Part shown: positions 1 through 5,581 of the stretch, one piece after another
Position numbering within the stretch: the first letter of the stretch is position 1
How the letters are laid out: each line of letters opens with the position of its first letter
Source of the DNA: Spirochaetia bacterium
Lineage (GTDB): Bacteria; Spirochaetota; Spirochaetia; Treponematales; Breznakiellaceae
DNA: 9,999 nucleotides
Direction: 5' to 3'
Assembly: GCA_025997715.1 (NCBI GenBank)
Contig: BNUY01000120.1
Span: 1 to 9,999, forward strand
Program-made: the position numbers and the translations under genes
The notes under the pieces: model-generated
Told to the model about the DNA's origin: nothing
The model's input: only the letters and a program-made list of their open reading frames with translations
Database searches by the model: none

Positions 1-16
1 TAATCAGGAAATTAAT

Positions 17-694
17 ATGAAACGCAGCAAAATAAACGGCTCTCTCAAAAACGCGATGAAGCAGTTGGAAGCAATCTCATTCAAACTGCCTGTTTTTGCC
101 GCCTGGACCTTCGCGGAATGGCAAGCCCGGCGGGATAGTACCGGCGTCATCAGGGAAACCATGCTCGGCTGGGACGTCACCGATTTCGGTATGCATGATT
201 TTGATTCCATCGGCGCGGTACTTTTTACCATCCGTAATGGGATAGTTGGAAAACCCGGTATAGGTACACCGTATGCGGAAAAGCTGATCTGCTTAACAGG
301 GGGCCAGCGGCTTCCCCTGCACTACCACGCGGTCAAGACCGAGGACATTATTACCCGCGGGGGGCTTGTCTGGATGGAACTGTACAACGCAAAGCAGGAC
401 GGCGGTGTGGATTATGAAACTCCGGTGCAGGTGTATTGTGACGGCATACTGCGTACCTTCAATGCGGGGGAACGGTTTGAGGTAGTAAGCGGCGGCAGCG
501 TCACCCTCCGTCCCCGGTTGTATCACCGGTTTGGGGCAGAGGGGGATGCGGTTGCAGGTGAAGTATCCTCCGTAAATGATGACCGGACGGATAACTATTG
601 GGCCGAAGCGGTACGCCGTTTTGCCGACATTATCGAAGATGAGGCGCCTCTATGCCCCCTGTGCAACGAATATGAAAAATGGTTAGCGCCTTGA
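17..694 (+). CDS. D-lyxose ketol-isomerase (cupin sugar isomerase)
   Basis: A 225-residue protein of the D-lyxose isomerase family. These cytoplasmic metal-dependent cupin enzymes interconvert D-lyxose and D-xylulose and usually also D-mannose and D-fructose. The cupin metal site is visible: His102 and His104 in LHYH, Glu109 in KTED, and His170 in the RLYHRFGAE segment. The segment GEVSSVNDDRTDN (181-193) is a characteristic family stretch. The length matches the family (about 220-230). The ATG at 17 is preceded by AGGA at a usual distance, which supports this start. The truncated PfkB kinase gene begins 40 bases after the stop, so the pair was probably once a sugar isomerase plus kinase unit; the promoter would lie before the window. 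The family call is strong. The in vivo substrate (lyxose or mannose) cannot be read from the sequence. Confidence 0.9.
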   Translation: MKRSKINGSLKNAMKQLEAISFKLPVFAAWTFAEWQARRDSTGVIRETMLGWDVTDFGMHDFDSIGAVLFTIRNGIVGKPGIGTPYAEKLICLTGGQRLPLHYHAVKTEDIITRGGLVWMELYNAKQDGGVDYETPVQVYCDGILRTFNAGERFEVVSGGSVTLRPRLYHRFGAEGDAVAGEVSSVNDDRTDNYWAEAVRRFADIIEDEAPLCPLCNEYEKWLAP

Positions 695-733
695 CAGAAA
701 GGTATTTGATACTTTGATGAATGGAAACGTGGT

Positions 734-1500
734 ATGATTATTCACGGAACCGGTTGTTGTTTGATGGATTTTTTATATCCATCGATTAGTTTTTCTGCCT
801 CTGTTTTTCAGCGGGCTCGTTCGTCTCGAAGCGGAGATGGCGGTCTTAGTCCCGGCCGGCTGGTTTTTGCCGAGGACTTTGAAATGTTTATGAAGAAACC
901 CTACGAGACGGCGCTTAAGGAACTATGCGGCGGCGTCCCCCCGGCTTCCCGCAATCTGGGGGGGCCGTCGGTGGTAGCCCTGGCACATGCCGCACAGGTA
1001 CGGGGAGACCGGGATCAGGTCCGGTTTTTCGGCTGCCGCGGCTTTTGTCAAAAAAAGGCGCTACCCCCGGGAACGGATGAGACCGGAAATCTGGTGGAGG
1101 AGGCCCTTTCCCGGACAGACGTGCTTTCAGATCCCGATTACGATAACGGTCACGGGGAGCGGACCTTTATCAATCTGTTGGGGGCGGCCAATGCTATGTG
1201 CCCTGCGGATTTGGGGGATGATTTTTTTGATGCCCATATTATTGCCTTTGGCGGAACCGGTCTCGTACCTCAGATTCATGACGGTCTTACGGAACTGCTC
1301 AAGCGGGGACAGAAAAACGGCGCGCTTACGGTGGTGAATCTGGTGTATGATTACCGCAGTGAAATCAATTTTCCCGGACAAAAATGGAAACTTGGCATTC
1401 AGGATGACGCCTATCCGTATATTGATATTCTTATCGCCGACCGGGACGAGGCGCTTGTAAAGCCTATAACAAAACATGGTCTTGCCCGCCCGGTATCTGC
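734..1500 (+). pseudogene. PfkB-family carbohydrate kinase, 3'-truncated
   Basis: Residues 1 to about 250 resemble a PfkB/ribokinase-type sugar kinase. The N-terminus (IIHGTGCCLMDFLY), NLGGPSVVALAHAAQV (74-89, nucleoside/sugar-binding start), FFGCRG, the stretch VLSDPDYDNGHGERTFIN, FGGTGLVPQIHDGL and the IDILIADRDEAL segment follow in family order. The C-terminal third, including the catalytic GAGD motif (DTTGAGDxF), is absent. Past about 1480 the frame runs in antisense through the minus-strand gene ending at 1502 and only stops at 1789, giving a meaningless tail. The region around 1040-1075, which includes a run of seven A, also looks poorly preserved, and a small compensated frameshift there is possible. 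The likely cause is a deletion that joined the kinase to the neighbouring gene. The product should be catalytically dead. It follows the lyxose isomerase gene and probably once phosphorylated its sugar product. No clear Shine-Dalgarno precedes the ATG. Confidence 0.78.
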
Positions 1501-1501
1501 C

Positions 1502-2365
1502 TTAGATTGGATCGTTTTGGATGAATTTATCAATGATGATGTTTACTTCTTCGATCAGAATCCCTGTAAAGCGTTCAATGTTATCTATTATATACCGTTG
1601 GAGTTCGTGGATGTTTCCCCCCAGTTGGGTTCCGTAGGGCACATCAATGGTAATCACCAGCCGGTATCCCTCATCATCATCCTTTACGACCATCTTCTTG
1701 ATGCGGATGTTCTGGTCATACTCGTCTACGCAATGGATAACCATCTGGCTCAGGGCCGCTTGGGAAATGATGACCTTGCCCCGCTTTGAATACTCGGGGC
1801 GCACCACCGACTTTTCATGCACCGCAGGCCCCCCTCCTAGGGTGGGATTCTTCCGCTTAAAGATGCGGATGGCGTCATAGAAAATAGTGGGGTAGTTCCG
1901 CTTTATTTCGATACTCGGCACGGGAATCACATGCTTCCCTTCAATCTTTCGGGTCCGGATAGCCCGTTCAATGTCCTCCTGGGAGGCGATGTCCTGGATC
2001 TTGATAATCTTCTTGATGGGCGGCAATTGGAGCCGGGCGGCAATCTTGTTCACCATCTTCTCCGAGGTCCCCAGGATGAGGATCTTCCTCGTCTTCTCCG
2101 TTTGCAGCGCCCGGGCTACCTCGTCCCGTTCCTTCTTGTCGTCAAAGAGGGCTACCTTTACCGCCGCCATGAAGGTCTTTTCCCGCTTTGCCGAATGGCC
2201 CGCCAGGATGCGGTTGTCCCGGATCAGGAGGCCGTCGTCGATGATCAGGTCGATGCCGTACTTCTGGGCCACGAGCTTGGCCCGGAAACTTTTGCCGGTG
2301 CCGCTTTCCCCGACGAGGGCGAAGGTTTTTATTCTCCGCAGGGGGGAGAAGAGACCGAAGAACAT
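1502..2365 (-). CDS. P-loop NTPase with C-terminal Asp23/Gls24-like domain
   Basis: A 287-residue protein of unknown role. Residues 19-26 (GESGTGKS) form a Walker A P-loop at the N-terminus, followed by an alpha/beta segment with ILILGTSEKM (95-104). Residues from about 186 to 281 resemble the Asp23/Gls24 (DUF322) domain: RGKVIISQAAL, GYRLVITIDVPYG and a final segment ending EEVNIIIDKF. I infer a nucleotide-dependent cytoplasmic protein, perhaps linked to envelope stress or envelope biogenesis because Asp23-like domains occur in such proteins, but no substrate can be named. There is no signal peptide or membrane segment. The start has no Shine-Dalgarno; a promoter-like pair ends 6 bases before the ATG. 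The gene is divergent from the HicB-like gene, and its stop abuts the remnant of the sugar kinase. P-loop: confident. Asp23-like domain: fairly confident. Function: unknown. Confidence 0.82.
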   Translation of the reverse strand: MFFGLFSPLRRIKTFALVGESGTGKSFRAKLVAQKYGIDLIIDDGLLIRDNRILAGHSAKREKTFMAAVKVALFDDKKERDEVARALQTEKTRKILILGTSEKMVNKIAARLQLPPIKKIIKIQDIASQEDIERAIRTRKIEGKHVIPVPSIEIKRNYPTIFYDAIRIFKRKNPTLGGGPAVHEKSVVRPEYSKRGKVIISQAALSQMVIHCVDEYDQNIRIKKMVVKDDDEGYRLVITIDVPYGTQLGGNIHELQRYIIDNIERFTGILIEEVNIIIDKFIQNDPI

Positions 2366-2371
2366 AGAATT

Positions 2372-2400
2372 AGTATAAAGGGAGTGATTATACCTTACAA
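2372..2400 (-). promoter_or_regulatory. Candidate sigma70-type promoter, leaderless, for the P-loop/Asp23 gene
   Basis: On the minus strand TTGTAA (2400-2395, 4 of 6 against TTGACA) and TATACT (2377-2372, 5 of 6 against TATAAT) are 17 bases apart. The -10 box ends 6 bases before the ATG at 2365, so transcription would begin at or next to the start codon. No Shine-Dalgarno is present in the six intervening bases. A consensus TATAAT also occurs slightly upstream at about 2393-2388 but lacks a convincing -35. Confidence 0.42.
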
Positions 2401-2411
2401 GTGTCGTACCA

Positions 2412-2440
2412 TAGCCAAATTACCTCTCCTGGGTTATACT
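2412..2440 (+). promoter_or_regulatory. Candidate promoter for the HicB/HicA-like pair, leaderless
   Basis: TAGCCA (2412-2417, 4 of 6 against TTGACA) and TATACT (2435-2440, 5 of 6) are 17 bases apart. The -10 box ends 7 bases before the ATG at 2448, so the transcript would have essentially no leader, and no Shine-Dalgarno is visible. The 82-base divergent gap also holds the promoter of the minus-strand P-loop gene, and HicB-type antitoxins often repress their own promoter; no clear operator repeat was seen. Confidence 0.38.
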
Positions 2441-2447
2441 TATCAAT

Positions 2448-2663
2448 ATGATTGAATATACCATTGTGTTGACCTGGGATGATGAAGCCCAGGTATGGGT
2501 GGCAGTAAATGATGACATCCCCATAGCCCTTAATTCACCATCCCTGGATGAACTCATGGAGCGGGTGAGGCTGGCGGTTCCGGAAATGCTTGAAATGAAC
2601 GGCAAACCCCATGAAGGCATACCCCTCCATTTTAAGGCCGACCGGGTTGTGGTAGCCGCTTAA
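2448..2663 (+). CDS. HicB-like antitoxin, DUF1902-type
   Basis: A 71-residue protein that begins with a HicB-like beta-strand pattern (YTIVLTWDDEAQVWVAVNDDIPIAL). It continues with the DELMERVRLAVPEMLEMNG helix and the PLHFKADR ending typical of DUF1902 proteins, which are small HicB-fold antitoxins. In such pairs the antitoxin binds and neutralises a HicA mRNA-cleaving toxin and may repress the operon. Its stop TAA overlaps the ATG of the HicA-like frame by one base (TAATG at 2661-2665), the translational coupling expected of such a pair. The gene is intact while its toxin partner is broken, so it is an orphan antitoxin here. It has no DNA-binding extension at the C-terminus, so repressor activity is uncertain. 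Confidence 0.8.
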   Translation: MIEYTIVLTWDDEAQVWVAVNDDIPIALNSPSLDELMERVRLAVPEMLEMNGKPHEGIPLHFKADRVVVAA

Positions 2664-2857
2664 TGGCGGAATACGAAAAAAAGGTACGGGCCAAATGATC
2701 TGAACATGGTTGTACGTTTCAAAGACATGGAAAGGGGGATCATGACGTTTGGTATAGCCCGGTTACCGGCAAGAATGTTACGGTTGACGGGAAAATACCT
2801 TCCCGCCATACCGCCAACGCAGTTATGAAACAAGCGGGTATCAATTATCATTTTTAG
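2663..2857 (+). pseudogene. HicA-like mRNA interferase toxin, interrupted by an in-frame TGA
   Basis: Read straight through from the ATG at 2663 to the TAG at 2855-2857, this frame gives 64 codons with one internal stop, TGA at 2696-2698 (codon 12). After it the frame encodes a clear HicA-type ending: GKGDHDVWYSP around codons 23-33, with His27 in the position of the catalytic histidine, then VTVDGKIPSRHTANAVMKQAGINY. HicA toxins are small double-stranded-RNA-binding-fold proteins that cleave mRNA. No in-frame ATG or GTG restart follows the TGA before the core, so an active toxin is unlikely. The frame lies directly after the HicB-like gene with a one-base overlap and ends exactly at the base before the stop of the convergent pseudouridine synthase gene. 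The single lesion suggests recent inactivation. Confidence 0.8.
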
Positions 2858-3829
2858 CTAATTCTCTATCCCAATAGCTATCTCCCCAAACAACTCCCGA
2901 ATCCGCCGCCGGAAATTGTCCGGCAAAGGCGCGACGAGCCGGCGGGGCATTCCCGGCAGGCTTTGTTCGGTTTGTTCAGGCAGTTCCAGCGTCCATGCGT
3001 GGAGGAGGAATCCGTCCCGTTGTTCACTGCCGCCGTATTTGCGGTCCCCCGTTAAGGGATGGCCGTGGGCGGCGGCTTGGGCGCGGATTTGATGGGTCCG
3101 GCCGGTATCTATTTCCAGCCGGGCAAGGGTATGGGGCGCGGGTCCGGGGGATTGGGCCAGGGGATACACCCGGGTCCGGGCTTCCTGAGCGTCATCATCC
3201 CCCGGGTCTGCGGGAAAGCTTTTCCCCTTTTCTTTGTCCCGTACCAGGGTGTCCTCCCAGATTTCGTCCCGGTCCAACCGGCCGTCAAGCAGGGCAAGGT
3301 AGGTTTTGCGGATGCTTCGTGACCGGAGCAGGGCGCTGAAACTCCGGGCTCCCGCAAGGCTGGTGGAAAAAACGATGAGCCCGCTGGTGGGGGTGTCCAG
3401 ACGGTGGAGGGGGCCGGGCTTAAAGGAGAGGGAAGGGGGGAGCTTCGGCGCAAGGTACGCCAGCACCTGGGTTTCCAGACTGGCTACAGACTTCCGGTCT
3501 GAGCCGTGTACCGCCAGCCCCACCGGCTTATTCAGGACCAGGAGCCCCGCCCCTTCCCAAAGTATCGTAAGCGGTGCACCGCGCCTCAGCTCCGGGCGCC
3601 TTTTTTGCGCAGCGGGGGTTGACGCCTCTTCAAGGGGCGCTTGGATCAACGACCCCACCCGTACCCGGTCTGCGCCCTTTCCCGGAACGCCGTCCACCAG
3701 GACCCGCCCCTTCCGCAACAGGCGGTGGAGATGGGAGAGGGGTAGATCCGGCAGGGCTTTTCGTAATATCCGGTCCAGGCGGCGGTTGTCATCATCGGCG
3801 GCGGCGGTAAGGCGCAGGTCTTGGAGCAT
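2858..3829 (-). CDS. RluA-family (RluC-like) pseudouridine synthase
   Basis: An enzyme that isomerises uridine to pseudouridine in RNA, most likely 23S rRNA by analogy with RluC/RluD. Counting from an upstream TTG (326 residues), an S4 RNA-binding domain covers about residues 18-60 (RRLDRILRKALPDLP, RLLRKGRVLVDG). The catalytic domain starts near 90. Its motif II is HRLDTPTSGLIVF with the catalytic Asp at 148, and TGRTHQIRAQAAAHGHPLTGD (245-265) follows. I prefer the ATG at 3829-3827: GGAGGAG lies 11 bases before it but only 2 bases before the TTG at 3838-3836. The gene is GC-rich like the backbone. It converges with the broken hicA-like frame with no gap and is divergent from the AT-rich cassette. 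It carries one copy of the 19-base direct repeat in its S4 region. The exact target uridine is not determinable. Confidence 0.9.
   Translation of the reverse strand: MLQDLRLTAAADDDNRRLDRILRKALPDLPLSHLHRLLRKGRVLVDGVPGKGADRVRVGSLIQAPLEEASTPAAQKRRPELRRGAPLTILWEGAGLLVLNKPVGLAVHGSDRKSVASLETQVLAYLAPKLPPSLSFKPGPLHRLDTPTSGLIVFSTSLAGARSFSALLRSRSIRKTYLALLDGRLDRDEIWEDTLVRDKEKGKSFPADPGDDDAQEARTRVYPLAQSPGPAPHTLARLEIDTGRTHQIRAQAAAHGHPLTGDRKYGGSEQRDGFLLHAWTLELPEQTEQSLPGMPRRLVAPLPDNFRRRIRELFGEIAIGIEN
3694..3712 (+). repeat. 19-base direct repeat, left copy (inside the pseudouridine synthase gene)
   Basis: CCACCAGGACCCGCCCCTT occurs here and again, identical and in the same orientation, at 4853-4871. On the minus strand this copy encodes the KGRVLV part of the S4 domain, so it is a native coding sequence. 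Bases on either side differ between copies. See the right copy and the matching finding. Confidence 0.9.
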
Positions 3830-3871
3830 ACAAAACAATACTCCTCCGGGGCGATAATTTCCAGACGGAGC

Positions 3872-3908
3872 TTGTCAAGATGGCAAAAAAGACATAGTAT
3901 ACGTATAC
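3872..3908 (+). promoter_or_regulatory. Candidate promoter and operator of the DUF6922-like/AbiEii cassette
   Basis: TTGTCA (3872-3877, 5 of 6) is followed after 17 bases by TAGTAT (3895-3900, 4 of 6). GTATACGTATAC at 3897-3908 is a perfect 12-base palindrome that overlaps the -10 box and ends one base before the ATG at 3910. Such placement fits an autoregulatory operator of a toxin-antitoxin promoter. The reverse strand of the -35 region reads TTGACA (3878-3873), so the pseudouridine synthase could share it as a divergent -35 element, though its -10 would be weak. No Shine-Dalgarno precedes 3910. Confidence 0.42.
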
Positions 3909-4850
3909 AATGAATGAATTGACAGAATATATACCGGCAAATAATAAAAAACCGTATGTAAATGAACGAATATTTTGGGATATTAACATAGCAAAACTTG
4001 ATTATGATAGGGATAAGCTGTTGATTGCGGAGCGGGCGCTGGTTAAAGGAACGGAAGAAGATGAATTTGCGTTGTATGAATATTATGGGAAAGAAAATAT
4101 GAAAAAAATAGTAATGGAAGTGAAACATTTAGATTCCATAACCATAGAATATGTGTCCCAAATATTCGGCATTCCGAAGGAAAAAATGAAATGCTGCATA
4201 AAGAAATAATAAACCGGGAATTGCTTGAATTACTGACGGATTTACAGAAAAAACCACCCCTTGGACATTTCTCCTTAGGGGGCGGGACGGCTCTTGCATT
4301 GCATTTGGGACACAGAGAATCCACTGACATTGATTTATTTACCTTACGGCCAATATTGTATGACAGGCTCAAAAGATTTTTGGATGAAAGTTATAGAGGG
4401 CAGATAAGTTATACATCTGAAGGAGATGATAGTGATTTTATACATTCTTTTGTTAAAAACATAAAGGTTGATTTTTTATGCTACAAACAGGTATTTGTTG
4501 AAGAACCAAAAACTATAGAGGGAATTAGAATGCTTGGGTTAAAAGATATTGGCGCTTTAAAACTAAGGGCTATTGCAGACCGACGGAATAAAGCAAAGGA
4601 TTTTGCCGATGTGTATTATTTGCTGAAAAACAATAATATCGAAGAAATGTTTGATTGGTATAAAATAAAATATGGTACGAAAGATATAACCGATGTAAAA
4701 AAATCATTGCTTTCCTACAACAAGGTAAAACCGGAAGATTGGGATATGGTTAAATATACAAATTCAACAAGTCCGGATGAAATAAAAAAAACTATTTATA
4801 ATCATATACAAAAATATAACCAAAGCCATGAAAGAATAGTAAATGGCAGA
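3890..4850. other. AT-rich, probably acquired segment
   Basis: Base composition changes abruptly here. Bases 4741-4800 contain 15 G/C of 60, whereas bases 3661-3720 in the neighbouring gene contain 42 of 60. Codons in the two genes inside are A/T-ending. The segment contains exactly the two-gene DUF6922-like/AbiEii module. Its right edge falls around 4840-4850, inside the last 20 or so codons of the AbiEii-type gene, where sequence returns to GC-rich. No integrase, transposase or terminal inverted repeat was found; the 19-base direct repeat touches only the right edge. Confidence 0.65.
3910..4209 (+). CDS. DUF6922-like small protein, probable antitoxin partner of the AbiEii-type gene
   Basis: A 99-residue, lysine- and glutamate-rich cytoplasmic protein. 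Its pattern YVNERIFWDINIAKLDYDRDK near residues 16-36, the ALYEYYGKENMKKIVM segment and the ending IFGIPKEKMKCCIKK resemble the DUF6922 family of short proteins encoded just before AbiEii-type nucleotidyltransferases. I infer an antitoxin or regulator role from this position. It does not look like classical AbiEi with its winged-helix N-terminus plus long C-terminal domain. Its 3' end overlaps the next gene by 19 bases in a different frame, which indicates translational coupling. The start lacks a Shine-Dalgarno and sits 9 bases after a -10-like box. Composition is AT-rich, unlike the flanks. The family call is from memory of the pattern, with moderate certainty. Confidence 0.68.
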   Translation: MNELTEYIPANNKKPYVNERIFWDINIAKLDYDRDKLLIAERALVKGTEEDEFALYEYYGKENMKKIVMEVKHLDSITIEYVSQIFGIPKEKMKCCIKK

Positions 4851-4898
4851 CACCACCAGGACCCGCCCCTTGTTTTTCACCCCCCTCCCGGCGTATAG
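4191..4898 (+). CDS. AbiEii/AbiGii-type nucleotidyltransferase toxin
   Basis: A 235-residue protein of the AbiEii nucleotidyltransferase family. Members are toxins of AbiE-type modules that give phage abortive infection, and relatives (MenT-type) block translation by modifying tRNA 3' ends. GGGTALALHLGHRESTDIDLF (30-50) is the nucleotidyltransferase signature with metal-binding Asp46 and Asp48; KVDFL supplies the third acidic residue (Asp94). GALKLRAIADRRNKAKDFAD (121-140) is the typical C-terminal active-site helix segment. GAAGGA at 4176-4181 is a good Shine-Dalgarno for the ATG at 4191. The gene overlaps the preceding one. The last roughly 20 residues (proline- and histidine-rich) come from GC-rich flanking sequence, so the original 3' end seems to have been replaced; the catalytic core is unaffected. 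Anti-phage or toxin activity is inferred from the family. Confidence 0.85.
   Translation: MLHKEIINRELLELLTDLQKKPPLGHFSLGGGTALALHLGHRESTDIDLFTLRPILYDRLKRFLDESYRGQISYTSEGDDSDFIHSFVKNIKVDFLCYKQVFVEEPKTIEGIRMLGLKDIGALKLRAIADRRNKAKDFADVYYLLKNNNIEEMFDWYKIKYGTKDITDVKKSLLSYNKVKPEDWDMVKYTNSTSPDEIKKTIYNHIQKYNQSHERIVNGRHHQDPPLVFHPPPGV
4853..4871 (+). repeat. 19-base direct repeat, right copy (edge of the AT-rich cassette)
   Basis: Identical to 3694-3712 (CCACCAGGACCCGCCCCTT) and in the same orientation, 1,159 bases downstream. It lies where composition returns from AT-rich to GC-rich, inside the aberrant tail of the AbiEii-type gene and just before the lipoprotein gene promoter. The identity does not extend beyond 19 bases on either side. 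Confidence 0.9.
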
Positions 4899-4899
4899 T
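4870..4899 (+). promoter_or_regulatory. Candidate promoter for the lipoprotein-trmB pair
   Basis: TTGTTT (4870-4875, 3 of 6) and TATAGT (4894-4899, 5 of 6) are 18 bases apart. The -10 box ends 7 bases before the ATG at 4907, again leaving almost no leader and no Shine-Dalgarno. The box contains the TAG stop of the AbiEii-type gene (4896-4898). Confidence 0.33.
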
Positions 4900-4906
4900 T
4901 TGCTCA

Positions 4907-5569
4907 ATGATACCTATGAACCGTCCCCTTAGGCTGTTTTTTCTTGCCATTGTTGTCCTGCTCCCAACCCTGTCCTGTTCCCGGGCGGCGCCGAGCATCG
5001 CCTATGGGACCCTCCGGCTGGTCTATTTCCAGGGCGTTGCGGGGCCGGAGGAACGGTTTTCCTTTTTTATCCTCCCCGAGGATGAGGACGGCGTTGAGGA
5101 CCTGGCGGATCTCTACCTGTACCACGACCGGGAGGGGCTTTGCTGGCATTTGACTTCCGAAGAGTGGGTGACCGTGGAGAATGAGGGGCAAACCTGGATA
5201 GGGAGCCGGAACATTACCATGATTGACGAGGAGCCCCTGCCCCGGGGACAGTTCCGGGCGGTCATTTTTGACAAGGGGGGTGAGCAGTCCGAGCGGCTGT
5301 TCACCTTTGATGCGCCCCGGGAAGCCCCGCATCCCTTTCCGTTTTTGAATATCAGCGAGGGCCGGTACACCATTGAGTCGGAGTATCCCGAACATTACTT
5401 TATCTGCTATGACAATGCGGGGGCCTTTCTGAGAACCGTATCCGTGGAGGTGCTTGAGGGGGACCTGGCGAGTCTGCCGCTCCCCACGGAGACCGGGGCT
5501 GTTGCCCTCTGGGCTGAGGAAAGCGGCTATTTTACCTCGGCCATGACCTACGTGGTTTCTATCCGGTAG
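4907..5569 (+). CDS. Putative lipoprotein of unknown function
   Basis: A 220-residue protein with an N-terminal export signal: basic residues (MNRPLR), a hydrophobic stretch (LFFLAIVVLLP) and LPTLSC with Cys24 as the likely lipidated residue. The box is loose at -3 (Thr), which is acceptable given the relaxed spirochaetal lipobox. The mature part is acidic and rich in beta-strand patterns (YGTLRLVYFQGV, ERFSFFILPEDEDG, QFRAVIFDKGG, YFICYDNAG), with no motif I recognise. The start at 4907 has no Shine-Dalgarno; an ATG at 4916 is an alternative giving the same signal peptide. The gene ends 12 bases before trmB and is probably co-transcribed with it. I infer an outer- or inner-membrane-anchored periplasmic protein; no function is assigned. 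Confidence 0.8.
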   Translation: MIPMNRPLRLFFLAIVVLLPTLSCSRAAPSIAYGTLRLVYFQGVAGPEERFSFFILPEDEDGVEDLADLYLYHDREGLCWHLTSEEWVTVENEGQTWIGSRNITMIDEEPLPRGQFRAVIFDKGGEQSERLFTFDAPREAPHPFPFLNISEGRYTIESEYPEHYFICYDNAGAFLRTVSVEVLEGDLASLPLPTETGAVALWAEESGYFTSAMTYVVSIR

Positions 5570-5581
5570 GGCGGGGGAGAT

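Noticed and set aside
1502..1789. The plus-strand frame of the sugar kinase as genuine coding sequence over this stretch
   Set aside because: It is the antisense of a well-supported minus-strand gene (P-loop/Asp23) and shows no kinase features; the kinase part is treated as truncated near 1500.
1931..2455. Plus-strand frames over the P-loop/Asp23 gene and up to 2455
   Set aside because: They oppose a coherent domain protein and have low-complexity composition; they run through the divergent promoter region.
2696..2698. In-frame TGA in the HicA-like gene as a selenocysteine or reassigned codon
   Set aside because: HicA proteins have no redox cysteine at this position, no selenocysteine-type stem-loop was evident just after it, and other genes here use TGA as a normal stop (692-694).
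2995..3857. Long plus-strand frames opposite the pseudouridine synthase gene
   Set aside because: GC-rich third-position shadow frames, rich in Arg/Gly/Pro, with no recognisable motifs; the minus strand encodes an intact family member.
3897..3908. GTATACGTATAC palindrome as a transposon end or insertion target duplication
   Set aside because: No matching copy at the other side of the AT-rich cassette; an operator is the simpler reading.
4824..4846. GCCAT...ATGGC inverted repeat near the end of the AbiEii-type gene as a terminator
   Set aside because: The stem is only 5 base pairs with a 13-base loop and no T-run follows.
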